A DNA stretch of 64,000 nucleotides from Mycolicibacterium iranicum (GTDB lineage Bacteria > Actinomycetota > Actinomycetes > Mycobacteriales > Mycobacteriaceae), in NCBI RefSeq assembly GCF_002101705.1, contig NZ_LQPC01000037.1, forward strand, positions 1 through 64,000, read 5' to 3'. Both the position numbers and the translations under genes were made by a program. Below, piece after piece: positions 52,972-61,769 of the stretch (the stretch's first letter is position 1; each line of letters begins with the position of its first letter). The notes under the pieces are model-generated. The model searched no databases, had not been told where the DNA came from, and was given only the letters and a program-made list of their open reading frames with translations.

Positions 52972-53909
52972 GACCGCGGCGTAGTGAGCCAGGACCGCCA
53001 GTCGTCGATCGCGACCAGGCGTCCCGAGGATGCGAGGGTGAGATAAAGCGTGCCGTCGCCGGTGTCGAGCGTCGCGTTTGTTGTCATCGGGTCGTCGAGA
53101 GGCAGCGCTCCGAGCGTCTCACCTGCCGGTGAGAAGGCGGTGACACCTCCCGCGCCCAGCGTCGCGACCAGGATGGTTCCGTCGGCGGCAACGCAAAGGC
53201 CGTCCGCGCCACCGATGTTGAGCGGACCACCACTGGGGACCGTGGCGAGACCACGTGCGCCGGCGACACGCCCCGGTGCCGACAGCATGAACTCCCACAC
53301 CCGGCGGGTGCGCGTCTCGGCGACGTAGACACGGTCGCCTTCTGGCGACAGGGCGATGCCGTTCGGCATTTCCAGGGGATAGACGATCTCCTCGAGCTGA
53401 CCGTCCGGTGTGCCGTAGAGCAGCCCGGTCATGGTGCGCTGGCGATTGTGGGTGGTACCGCCGTCGGTCACGTAGAAACCGCCCTCGGCATCGACACAAA
53501 TGTCACTGGGCCGCACCAGCGGCATCGTGCGGCCTGCGCGGGAACGGAATTCGGTAGTCAGAGTGTGCACCGACCCGTCGAGGTCGACCATTTGCAGCTG
53601 CGGCGTGATTGGCTGCTCTGCAGCACCCACCGGACGGAACAGCTGCGCGCAGCCCTCGAAGTCGTAGGGCCAAAAGCCGACCCCGAAGGTGGAGCCCCCG
53701 TTCTGGCAGACCACCAGCCGGCCGTCGGCTAGCACCCCGACACCGTTCGGGCCGCCACCGACATCGGCAACAAGAGTGGCGGCGCCATGTGGGCTGATCC
53801 TGGTGATGCGCCCCGCCGCCATCTCCGACACCACGACGGAGCCATCCGGATACACGATTGGGCTTTCCGGAAAAGCGAGGCGGTCTGAGAGGGTTCGCAT
53901 ATCTGTCAT
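52968..53909 (-). CDS. SMP-30/gluconolactonase-like beta-propeller hydrolase
   Basis: 313 residues. FPESPIVYPDGSVVVSEMAAGRI at the start, GGPNGVGVLADGRLVV, RPSDICVDAEGGFYVTDGG and MPNGIALSPEGDRVYVAETR are successive blades with the metal-binding Glu, Asn and Asp of SMP-30-type lactonases. Likely hydrolyses a lactone. ATG 53909 overlaps the previous TGA (ATGA). A longer start at 53924 would extend into the SnoaL gene and is less likely. Confidence 0.82.
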   Translation of the reverse strand: MTDMRTLSDRLAFPESPIVYPDGSVVVSEMAAGRITRISPHGAATLVADVGGGPNGVGVLADGRLVVCQNGGSTFGVGFWPYDFEGCAQLFRPVGAAEQPITPQLQMVDLDGSVHTLTTEFRSRAGRTMPLVRPSDICVDAEGGFYVTDGGTTHNRQRTMTGLLYGTPDGQLEEIVYPLEMPNGIALSPEGDRVYVAETRTRRVWEFMLSAPGRVAGARGLATVPSGGPLNIGGADGLCVAADGTILVATLGAGGVTAFSPAGETLGALPLDDPMTTNATLDTGDGTLYLTLASSGRLVAIDDWRSWLTTPRS

Positions 53910-54421
53910 CGGCGGGACTCCCACCAGGCGGCGAACCGGGGATCGGCGAGTGGAATGTCACCGACACCGACCTGGCTGCGTGGCCAGTTCGCAGGCGGTT
54001 GGTCCAGTGGCGATTTCTCGTGCGCCGCCCCGTACCAGAGCCGATGCCTGCGGTGGGAGAACAGCCAGCGGTCACCGACCTTTTCGTATGTGTCGTCGTA
54101 CCGGATCAGCTGGTCAAGAAAGCCGTCCGCACGCGTCTGGGCGTGGCAGAGCGCCCAGACCTGGCCCGACGCGTGCTCGGCGTCATGGAGATCGATGAGA
54201 TGGTTGGCCACCAGGATCACGGCGAAGATGCTGTCGTTGAGACTTCGGCTCATCAACGTGCGCAACCCATCGGGCCCGTCGCCGTAGTCGCCGAATCGCG
54301 CGTCAGGAGAGAACAATTCCGCCATCGCGTCGACGTCGCGGGACTCGATTGCAGCAGCGTATCGCAGCGGCAGCGCACGTATCGCGTCTCGCGCGAGCAG
54401 GTCATCGAGCGCGTTCGACAT
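53906..54421 (-). CDS. SnoaL/NTF2-like protein
   Basis: 171 residues. LLARDAIRALPLRYAAAIESRDVDAMAELFSPDA is the characteristic helix-strand start of this fold, followed by SIFAVILVANHLIDLHDAEHASGQVWALCHAQTR and a Trp-rich C-terminus. Aligned loosely with the SnoaL protein at 28522 but clearly diverged. Possibly an isomerase or dehydratase on a ring or side-chain intermediate. Starts with no gap after the SDR stop. Confidence 0.75.
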   Translation of the reverse strand: MSNALDDLLARDAIRALPLRYAAAIESRDVDAMAELFSPDARFGDYGDGPDGLRTLMSRSLNDSIFAVILVANHLIDLHDAEHASGQVWALCHAQTRADGFLDQLIRYDDTYEKVGDRWLFSHRRHRLWYGAAHEKSPLDQPPANWPRSQVGVGDIPLADPRFAAWWESRR

Positions 54422-55198
54422 TCATCCCCCCGTCACGTTGATGTCCTGACCGGTGATCGCCGACGCCGCGTCCGAGGCCAGCCACAACGACACCTCGGCG
54501 ACCTCATCGGGTTGGACCAACCGCCCGATCTTGGTCAATGCGGCCAGACGCCGGCGCAACTCGCCGGGATCGACGCCGTCGTCACGGGCTCGCCGTGCCA
54601 CGTAGGTGTCGAACAGTTCGCCCGCCACACTGCCGACCACCAAAGTATTGACGCGGATTCCGAGGGCGCCGACCTCGAGCGCCAGCGTTTGACACAGCGC
54701 CGAAAGACCTAGTTTCGCCGCCGCGTAGTGCGCCTTGCGCGGTTGCACATTTCGCGCCGCAGCCGACGACACGAATTGCACATTGCCGCGACCGGCCGGA
54801 ATCATCGCCTCCGACAGCGCTTCCCGAGTCAACACCATCGGCGCCAGGAGGTTGGTGGCGAACACGTCCTGCCAGTTGGCTACGGTCGCCTCGCTGACGA
54901 GTTGGTCCACTCCGGGCACCGCTGCGTTGTTGATGAGCACATCCAGTCGCCCCCACCGGGACATGATCGCGGAAACGGCGGCCTTGCACTGATTTTCGTC
55001 CCTGATGTCGACAACATGCACGGAGGCGGCCCCACCTTCCTCGGCAATGATGCCTGCGGTGACCTCAAGCTCGTCCGGGCGCCGCGCCACCAACGCGACC
55101 GTTGCGCCGCTGCGCGCGTATCGCCGGGCGATGACACGGCCGATACCGCCGCTCGCGCCGGTGACGACGACAACGCTGTCGGCAGGCTCTGCATCCAC
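54422..55198 (-). CDS. SDR oxidoreductase
   Basis: 258 residues. VVVVTGASGGIGRVIA (about 8-23), NNAA (about 90), catalytic Ser in FVSSAAAR and YAAAKLG (about 155), ending in GQDINVTGG. Classical SDR. GTG 55198 is five bases downstream of the previous gene's stop; the upstream extension overlaps that gene and is rejected. Second gene of the operon. Confidence 0.85.
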   Translation of the reverse strand: MDAEPADSVVVVTGASGGIGRVIARRYARSGATVALVARRPDELEVTAGIIAEEGGAASVHVVDIRDENQCKAAVSAIMSRWGRLDVLINNAAVPGVDQLVSEATVANWQDVFATNLLAPMVLTREALSEAMIPAGRGNVQFVSSAAARNVQPRKAHYAAAKLGLSALCQTLALEVGALGIRVNTLVVGSVAGELFDTYVARRARDDGVDPGELRRRLAALTKIGRLVQPDEVAEVSLWLASDAASAITGQDINVTGG

Positions 55199-55203
55199 GG
55201 TCG

Positions 55204-56025
55204 CTAGCCGTCCAGCAGCATCTTCGCCATTGGTGTGCCGGCGGGAAACACCTCGGTGATACCCGCGCTCAGATATCCCGAGTCCGTCACCATCGTGATG
55301 CCGTTGACGACGCTCGCCGCATCGCTGCACAGGAACAGCAACGGATAGGCCTGTTCCATCGGCGTGGCGGCATCCACACCGATCTTCGCGCGGTAGTCGG
55401 CGCCGAAATCGAGCCAGAGATCTGCGTTGGCCTGCGCCAGCGGCGTATCGGTCGGTCCGGGGCAGATTGCGTTGATCCGAATGCCGTCAGCGATGAGTTC
55501 CATCGCCTCACGCGCAACATACGCGCAGACCGCCTGCTTGGTGAACATGTAGTGCGCACAACCGTTGTCGACTGCCCATGCCGCAGCGGTATCGAAGTCG
55601 TCGATATCAAGGAACTCGTTGAGCTGGCGCAGGTTCGACCGCCACGCGAGGCCGGCCGCCGAGGAGATGAAACCGATGGCCGACCCGCGGCCGAGCATGC
55701 CTAGGGCGCGCAGGCGCTCGATGAGGTGCCGGTGGCCGATGAAGTTGATGCGCTCGATGCCGGGACCGTCGGCGACCCCCGCGCACGCAAACAGAGCGTG
55801 GACGGCGCCCCCGCATTCGGACACCGCCGCGTCGATGCTGTCCCTCTCCGCCAGGTTCACCCGGATGGGCGTGACGCCAGGCAGATCGCAGTTGGCGTAA
55901 TCCATGACAACAACCTCGGCGCCTGCGTCCTGGGCCAGTCGAGCGACGGCATTGCCCATGCCGGTGGCCCCACCGACGACGAGGACGCGCTTGCCCCGGT
56001 ACGAGAAGGCGTCGAACAGGCTCAT
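55204..56025 (-). CDS. SDR, 3-alpha-hydroxysteroid dehydrogenase-like
   Basis: 273 residues. GGATGMG (19-25), CAGVADG, catalytic Ser in ISSAAG and a YMFTK motif about 40 residues later. This long Ser-Tyr spacing, caused by an insert after the Ser strand, is the feature of Comamonas-type 3-alpha-hydroxysteroid dehydrogenase/carbonyl reductase, whereas most SDRs have about 13 residues. It also has NAICPGPTDTPL. Likely substrate is a hydroxysteroid-like alcohol (inference). First gene of a five-gene minus-strand operon that ends with the adenylate cyclase. Confidence 0.82.
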   Translation of the reverse strand: MSLFDAFSYRGKRVLVVGGATGMGNAVARLAQDAGAEVVVMDYANCDLPGVTPIRVNLAERDSIDAAVSECGGAVHALFACAGVADGPGIERINFIGHRHLIERLRALGMLGRGSAIGFISSAAGLAWRSNLRQLNEFLDIDDFDTAAAWAVDNGCAHYMFTKQAVCAYVAREAMELIADGIRINAICPGPTDTPLAQANADLWLDFGADYRAKIGVDAATPMEQAYPLLFLCSDAASVVNGITMVTDSGYLSAGITEVFPAGTPMAKMLLDG

Positions 56026-56077
56026 GGTGCCTCCAGTGCAGTCGCCGCCGCCGTTCGGTGGCCGATTCTCAGGCTAT

Positions 56078-56106
56078 TACAAGAGCACATCATCTGTACT
56101 ATTGTC
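56078..56106. promoter_or_regulatory. 29-bp island operator, copy 12
   Basis: Arms TACAAGAGCAC and GTACTATTGTC separated by 7 bp, in the 86-bp gap between the divergent SDR operon and the phosphotransferase-like gene, ending five bases before the ATG at 56112. Confidence 0.7.
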
Positions 56107-56111
56107 TAGTA

Positions 56112-57482
56112 ATGACAGCCGGAATCGACACCGTTGTCGAGGCGTGGATCTCCGAGCACATCGGGCCGGTCCGCACCTTCGAACGCCAGCAACGTTGGCG
56201 GCCGGCCTGGTTCGTCATCGTTGAACGCGACGGCCGGGACATCGGTCTCTACGTCCGTGGTGAGCGCGAGGGATTCGGGTTCGCCACCGTCGCCACAGAG
56301 GCGGAGATCCTGCGGGTGTTGGAAGCGCACGACATCCCGGTCCCGCACATCCACGGCGAGATCGTCGAAGCCTCGGCGGTCGTAATGGACCTCCTGCCGG
56401 GTGCACCGAATCCGTGTAGTGCGGGTGATCCCGGCGACCTCGACGCGGTCATGGATGACTACGTCGACGCGCTCGTCCGAGCGCACGCGATTGATCCGGC
56501 GGCGTTCGCGGCCGTGGGCCTGCACTCCCCCGCTGACCCTCACGCTCTCGCCCTGGACTACTTCGAGACCTTCGTGGCCCGCTACCGGGAATTCAAGCAG
56601 CGCCCAGAACCCCTGCTGGAGTTCGCCATCGGATGGCTGCGCCGCAACGTACCAACTGATCGGACCACACCTCAGTTCGTCCTCGGCGATACGGGACAGT
56701 ACATGTACGCCGACGGTCGGATCACCGGCCTGATCGACGTCGAACTCGCCCACATCGGTGACGTCTCACACGATCTCGCGGGCCTGAGGTTGCGCAACGT
56801 CACCGAACCGATGGGTGACCTCGGCCGGGTGCTGCGGCGCTATGAGGAGGAATCCGGGACACCGCTGGATCGTGCCGCGATCGAGTTCCACACCGCCAAG
56901 TTCGCGCTGTGTACGCCGCTCGGCGTCGCCATCGTTCTGCATCTCGACCTACCGCTGACCGACATCGTGCAGTACATCGAATGGTTTCACCTGCTGTCGC
57001 TGCACGCGATCGAGTCGATCGCCCGTCAGGCCGACATCGCGCTACCGGCCGTGCCATCCCCAGAGCCCACGCCATCGTCCTATTCCGGCGCCGTTGCCGG
57101 CCTGGCGTCGATGGTCGAGTCCCTCGATGTGCCTGCCGGCATCGCGGAGTACCAGAGGTCATCGGTGGCCAATGTCGCGCGACTGTGCCACCGCATCAGC
57201 CAGTACGGAGTCGCCGTCGATGCCGCAGACCTCGACGATATCGAGCACCTACTCGGGACCCGGCCCGTCGACCGAGCGGCGGGCGACCGAGCACTCGAGG
57301 AGTTCGTCTGCACGGCGGAGCCACACCACGATGCAGCCCTGATCGCGCTGCTGCACCGTCGCGTGATGCGGCAATTGATGCTCATCGAGCCACTCCTGAC
57401 CGGTGGGCGCATCGGCCACGTGACGCCATTGGACGAACTGTTGGACACCAGCGACAACGGAAAAGGATGCGGCAGCGGTTGA
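56112..57482 (+). CDS. APH/ChoK-fold phosphotransferase-like protein, altered active site
   Basis: 456 residues. The kinase-like fold of aminoglycoside phosphotransferase and ACAD10-type domains is visible: VMDLLPGAPNP (hinge, about 91-101), QFVLGDTGQYM (190-198) and GLIDVELAHIGD (206-217). The family HGDxxxxN reads LGDTGQYM: the Asp193 base remains, but the preceding His and the metal-binding Asn (Met198) are lost. Residues beyond about 330 form an extra helical domain. It could act on a hydroxyacyl-CoA, as ACAD10/11 do, or be a pseudo-kinase. ATG 56112 is used; the longer frame crosses the operator. Confidence 0.7.
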   Translation: MTAGIDTVVEAWISEHIGPVRTFERQQRWRPAWFVIVERDGRDIGLYVRGEREGFGFATVATEAEILRVLEAHDIPVPHIHGEIVEASAVVMDLLPGAPNPCSAGDPGDLDAVMDDYVDALVRAHAIDPAAFAAVGLHSPADPHALALDYFETFVARYREFKQRPEPLLEFAIGWLRRNVPTDRTTPQFVLGDTGQYMYADGRITGLIDVELAHIGDVSHDLAGLRLRNVTEPMGDLGRVLRRYEEESGTPLDRAAIEFHTAKFALCTPLGVAIVLHLDLPLTDIVQYIEWFHLLSLHAIESIARQADIALPAVPSPEPTPSSYSGAVAGLASMVESLDVPAGIAEYQRSSVANVARLCHRISQYGVAVDAADLDDIEHLLGTRPVDRAAGDRALEEFVCTAEPHHDAALIALLHRRVMRQLMLIEPLLTGGRIGHVTPLDELLDTSDNGKGCGSG

Positions 57483-57507
57483 CGCCACGCGCGCTTTACG
57501 CTGCCCG

Positions 57508-58806
57508 CTAGGCGGGCGTCACCGTGATCGGCAGATGGGTCGGCCCCCGCAGCGAGGTGTTCGTGGACCACGTCGCCGGGCCGGCAGGGGTGATCGCGGA
57601 GGCCTGTTTGACCAATTCACGAAGGACCGCCTGTGCCTCCATGCGGGCTAATGGCGCCCCGATGCACATATGTGCGCCATAGCCGAAAGCGATGTGACTG
57701 CGAGGATTTCGATCGGCGCGGTACCGATCAGGATCTTCGAATACCAGAGGGTCGCGATTAGCGGCCGCGAAGTTGAGCATCACCCGCGAGCCAGAGGGAA
57801 TGGTTACTTCCCCGACCTGGTAGTCCGCCCGCGTGTACCTGTAGAGGTTCTGAATGGGTGTCGATATGCGCAGCTGCTCCTCGACCGCCATCGGTATCAG
57901 ATCCGGGTTCTGCCGGATCATTTCGAATTGATCAGGATTGTGCGCCAACGTGTCGAACATGCCACCGAGCAGATTCGTCGTGGTCTCGTTACCCGCGATC
58001 AGCAGCAGAACTGCGATGAGGAAGAGCTGATCATCGGTGAGCGACCCGTCGTCGGCGTGAGTGAGCAACCGGCCGAGAACGGTGTCCGAGTCCTTCAGTC
58101 CCCCTGACGAGAACTGCCTCATGAAGTAGCGCTGCAAAGCCGCCATGGAGGCGACAGCCTTGCCGAAGCGGATTACCCCACGGCGACTCGCTTCGAAGTC
58201 CACGATGTGCATGCCCGCCTCCGACCACGCCCGGAACTTGTCCACGTCGGCATCGGGGACGCCCAGAATGTAGGCGATCATCCGCATCGGCATGGGAATC
58301 GTGAGCCGTTGAACGACGTCGCAACCGGGTTCGGCCAACACCTCAGACACCAGCTCTGACGCGAGTTCGTCGGTCATGTTCTGCCAGCTGGCCATTGCGC
58401 CCTTGCTGAAGCCCGGTTGCACCTGCTTGCGCAGCCGCGCGTGTTCGGCCCCATCCGAGTGCACCAGAACCGGCGCCGAAATTCGCATCCGCGTGACGCC
58501 CTCGGTACTGGTGACGGCATCGGTGTCCCGCAGCGCGGCACGCACGTCCTCGTGCCTACAGAGGATCCACGTAGCCCGTTTCGGGTTGTAGTGCACCCGT
58601 CCCTGCTGGTGAAGTCGCCGGAAGGCGTCGAACGGCTGCGCGGCCGTATCGCGGTCAAGCGGGTCGTAATCGGTGTTGACTGCTCCTGCCCATCCCTGGT
58701 GGCCTCGCCGCCGATCGCGCAGTGCAGCAGCGGAATTCAATCGAATTGCGGAGGTGAAGGCGGCCGTGATCGCGCCCCGCTCACCCAGCCTTTCCACCAG
58801 GTTCAC
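57508..58806 (-). CDS. Cytochrome P450 (island P450 no. 4)
   Basis: 432 residues. I-helix LLLIAGNETTTN, ExxR in EEQLR, heme motif FGYGAHMCIGAPLARMEA. The N-terminus has an extra basic leader of about 40 residues (ALRDRRRGHQGWAG) before the usual start, uncommon among soluble P450s; the GTG at 58806 overlaps the LLM stop (GTGA), supporting it, but internal initiation is possible. Last gene of the operon starting at 61748. Convergent with the phosphotransferase-like gene. Confidence 0.87.
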   Translation of the reverse strand: MNLVERLGERGAITAAFTSAIRLNSAAALRDRRRGHQGWAGAVNTDYDPLDRDTAAQPFDAFRRLHQQGRVHYNPKRATWILCRHEDVRAALRDTDAVTSTEGVTRMRISAPVLVHSDGAEHARLRKQVQPGFSKGAMASWQNMTDELASELVSEVLAEPGCDVVQRLTIPMPMRMIAYILGVPDADVDKFRAWSEAGMHIVDFEASRRGVIRFGKAVASMAALQRYFMRQFSSGGLKDSDTVLGRLLTHADDGSLTDDQLFLIAVLLLIAGNETTTNLLGGMFDTLAHNPDQFEMIRQNPDLIPMAVEEQLRISTPIQNLYRYTRADYQVGEVTIPSGSRVMLNFAAANRDPLVFEDPDRYRADRNPRSHIAFGYGAHMCIGAPLARMEAQAVLRELVKQASAITPAGPATWSTNTSLRGPTHLPITVTPA

Positions 58807-59732
58807 GGACGTGTCCTTTTCACTTGGTGCCGTATGACGGTGTCGCCGAACTCCTCGATCGCCGACACGGCCTGGTCGACACTGTCGCCGGCCACGCTCA
58901 GGGTGATCACGGTAACCCCGATGGTCGCAAGGCGTTCCACGTCGGCAATGAAGGATGCCGGGTCAAAGCTCGAACGTCCCGGTGTACTACCCAACCCGTT
59001 GAACACGATGTCGATCTCAGCAGGATCCCTGCCCGCCGAGTCACACCTGCGCGCCAAATCCTTGATGCCGGCGACAAGTTGCGCGTCGCCGTCCATAGTT
59101 GCCGTCCTCGTGACCCTCGCCAACATCTCCGGCGCAGCGAAGGGGCACCATGCGTCGCCGTGGGTCACGACCCTGCGGCGGGCAGCGGCGGTGTTACCAC
59201 CGATCCAGATCGGCGGACGCTGCTGCGGCCGTGGATGCGCGGTGATGCCGTCGAACTCGAAATGCCTGCCGGCGAAGCTCACGTTGTCAGCTGTCCAGAC
59301 CTGTCGAATGACATCGAGGGCTTCGTCGACGATTCCGGCACGTTGCTCGTATTCCACGCCCAGTGCTGCGAATTCACCCTTCAGGTAACCAACACCGACG
59401 GCCAATGTGAAGCGCCCACCCGACAATGCGTCCAGTGTCGCGCCGGCTTTCGCGACGATCAGCGGATTTCGATACGGCAGGACGACCAGGTTCGGTATCA
59501 GTCGCAAACGGGTCGTCACCGCTGCCGCGAATCCCATGGCCACGAACGGGTCGAGCGCGTCGTGCCCGCCGGAATCGAGCCACCTCTGCGTCGGGGCGGG
59601 GTGGTCGGTGAAACCGAAGCCGTGAAACCCGGCACGCTCGGCTGCCGCGGCGATCGCGGTCACCCCGGACCCGGTGACCAGTTCAGGGTTGTAGGGGTGG
59701 GTGTGCATCGGGTGTGTCAGCACGAAGCGCAC
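58803..59732 (-). CDS. LLM-class flavin-dependent oxidoreductase
   Basis: 309 residues. FGFTDHPAPTQRW near 40-52, LIPNLVVLPYRNPLIVAKAGATLDALSGGRFTLAVGVG (about 80-117) and PPIWIGGNTAAARRR (about 168) are the luciferase-like/F420 TIM-barrel signatures. In mycobacteria many such proteins use F420H2; FMN is possible. Probably a monooxygenase or dehydrogenase of the pathway. GTG 59732 has GAGGAG six bases before it. Confidence 0.85.
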   Translation of the reverse strand: MRFVLTHPMHTHPYNPELVTGSGVTAIAAAAERAGFHGFGFTDHPAPTQRWLDSGGHDALDPFVAMGFAAAVTTRLRLIPNLVVLPYRNPLIVAKAGATLDALSGGRFTLAVGVGYLKGEFAALGVEYEQRAGIVDEALDVIRQVWTADNVSFAGRHFEFDGITAHPRPQQRPPIWIGGNTAAARRRVVTHGDAWCPFAAPEMLARVTRTATMDGDAQLVAGIKDLARRCDSAGRDPAEIDIVFNGLGSTPGRSSFDPASFIADVERLATIGVTVITLSVAGDSVDQAVSAIEEFGDTVIRHQVKRTRP

Positions 59733-59754
59733 GCTGCACTCCTCGTCGGTGTCG

Positions 59755-60555
59755 TCAGCGGCCTTGGAAACGGGGATCGCGCTTCTCGGCGAAGGCGGCG
59801 ACACCTTCGGCGACGTCGTCGGTCCCCGCGACCTGCTCGACGAGCAGCGCCTCGGCGTGAAACGCCGCGGTGCGGTCGACGTCGAGGGCCTGATTGAGCA
59901 TCGCTTTCGCGGCGGCGAGGGCGCGCGTCGGCCCGTTCGCGAGGCGCGCCGCCCAGTCGAGGGCCAGCGCGTCGAGCGCGGCGCGGTCGGCGACGACCTC
60001 GTTCACCAGGCCGATGCGATGCGCCTCGGCGGCCGAGAGTTCCTCGCCGAACAGGATGAGCCGCTTGGCGACGTTGAAGGGAACCTTGCGGGTGAGCAGG
60101 TAGGCGGCCCCGCCGTCGGGAGCGAGGCCACGCCGCACGAAGAGCTCAATGAGTCGAGCACTCTCCACCGCGATGACGAGGTCGCACGCCAGCACCATGC
60201 TGGCGCCGACGCCCGCGGCGACGCCGTTGAGTGCGCAGATCACCGGTTTGTCGCAGTCGAGCAGCGCGGCCACCACCGCTTGGGATCCGGTGCGCAGGAT
60301 CCGCGCCGCGTCACCCGCGATGCGGTCCTGGCTGGGGCGCATGTTCGGGTCGCGCAGGTTGGGCCCGGTGCAGAAGTGCCGATCACCACTGGCCGTGAAC
60401 ACCACGGCGCGGATCTCAGGATCGCTCGAGGCGGCGGCGAGGTTGTCGATGAGGTCGCGCTGCATCGCGCGCGTGACCGAGTTTCCGACCTCGGGTCGGT
60501 CCAGCACGAGCCACCGCACGCCGCCCTCCGTGCGGGCCGCCAGTCCGGTGCTCAC
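59755..60555 (-). CDS. Enoyl-CoA isomerase/hydratase (PaaG/ECI-like crotonase)
   Basis: 266 residues. HFCTGPNLRDP (oxyanion loop 1), LNGVAAGVGASMVLACDL (loop 2), and FVRRGLAPDGGAAYLLTRKV. The Asp in APDGG corresponds to the catalytic acid of PaaG/ECI isomerases while the first hydratase Glu is replaced (GASMV), so double-bond isomerisation is the better guess. GTG 60555 overlaps the P450 stop upstream. Confidence 0.82.
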   Translation of the reverse strand: MSTGLAARTEGGVRWLVLDRPEVGNSVTRAMQRDLIDNLAAASSDPEIRAVVFTASGDRHFCTGPNLRDPNMRPSQDRIAGDAARILRTGSQAVVAALLDCDKPVICALNGVAAGVGASMVLACDLVIAVESARLIELFVRRGLAPDGGAAYLLTRKVPFNVAKRLILFGEELSAAEAHRIGLVNEVVADRAALDALALDWAARLANGPTRALAAAKAMLNQALDVDRTAAFHAEALLVEQVAGTDDVAEGVAAFAEKRDPRFQGR

Positions 60556-61748
60556 AGCGCGATGGGCACGCTGGCCGGTCCGCGGACCGAGTTGGTGTGG
60601 ACGTAGGTCACGTTGGCCTCGTCGACCGTCCAGTCGGGGAACCGTTTGAGGGTCTCCTCCAGCGCCACCCTTGCCTCCAGCCGGGCCAGCGCCGCGCCGA
60701 GACAGAAGTGCGATCCGTGCCCGAAGCTGATGTGCCGGATGCCCGTTCGCGTCACGTCGAAGGTGTCGGGGCGCTCGTACTGCCGTTCATCCCGGCCCGC
60801 GGAGCCGGTGAGTAGCGCCACCTTCGACCCACGCGGGATGACCGTGTCGTGGTAGGTGATGTCGCGCAATGCGAACCGTCCCTGGATGGGAGAGGGCGCG
60901 TCGTAGCGGAGTAATTCTTCGACGGCGCCGCCGATCAGACCCGGATCCGCCAACAGCTTCGCCCGCTGATCGGGATTTCGGGCCAGCGTCAGTGCGGCCC
61001 AGCCCAGCAGCCGCGCGACGGTCTCGTTGCCGGCGACATTGACCATCGCGATGAAGACCAGCAACTCACCGTCATCCAGTCGGCGCGGATCGACATCGGG
61101 CACGACGAGGTCGGAGTCCATGAGATCGCTGACGATGTCGGCTCTGCGGTGCTGCCGTCGCAGTTCGATCTGCTGCCGGTAGTAGTCGAACAGGTTCGCC
61201 GAAGCCTCGTCGCCCGCGGCGCTGCGTTCGGGATTTCCCTCGTCGCGATGCACTTGTGCGTCCGACCACTCGCGCAGGTTGTCGTGGTCCTCCTCCGGGA
61301 AACCCAACAGCGAGCTGATCACCATCACGGGCAGCTTGGCCGAGAAGTCACGGACGAAGTCGAAGCCACCCGTGCCGACATACGGATCCAGATAACCCTG
61401 GCACAACTGGCGAATGTGCTCTTCGAGCTTGGCGATACGGCTGCGGAAGAACGTGCGATTGACCATCTTGCGCAGGTACGTGTGGTCCGGAGGGTCCATC
61501 ATGATCATCGCCTTCGGCGCGCCCCACGGCTCGTCGGTGATCATGTCGAGCGTGATGCCGTGCTCCGATGACAGCGACTCCGTGTCCAGCGAGGCGGTCA
61601 TGACATCGTCGAACCGGCTCAACGCGTAGAAGTCGTACTCCGCGTTGTAGTAGACCGGCGCCTCGTCTCGCATCCGCTTCCACACCGAGTACGGTTCGGC
61701 GTGGAGTGAACGGTCGAAGGGATCCCACCGCAACTCCGTCGTTGTCAT
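60552..61748 (-). CDS. Cytochrome P450 (island P450 no. 5)
   Basis: 398 residues. MMDPPDHTYLRKMVNRTFF, I-helix MVNVAGNETVAR, ExxR in EELLR, heme motif FGHGSHFCLGAALARLEA. ATG 61748 is used; the longer frame would run into the operator. First gene of the P450, crotonase, LLM, P450 operon. Confidence 0.9.
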   Translation of the reverse strand: MTTTELRWDPFDRSLHAEPYSVWKRMRDEAPVYYNAEYDFYALSRFDDVMTASLDTESLSSEHGITLDMITDEPWGAPKAMIMMDPPDHTYLRKMVNRTFFRSRIAKLEEHIRQLCQGYLDPYVGTGGFDFVRDFSAKLPVMVISSLLGFPEEDHDNLREWSDAQVHRDEGNPERSAAGDEASANLFDYYRQQIELRRQHRRADIVSDLMDSDLVVPDVDPRRLDDGELLVFIAMVNVAGNETVARLLGWAALTLARNPDQRAKLLADPGLIGGAVEELLRYDAPSPIQGRFALRDITYHDTVIPRGSKVALLTGSAGRDERQYERPDTFDVTRTGIRHISFGHGSHFCLGAALARLEARVALEETLKRFPDWTVDEANVTYVHTNSVRGPASVPIAL

Positions 61749-61769
61749 CAGCACCGTCCTTCCACATGG

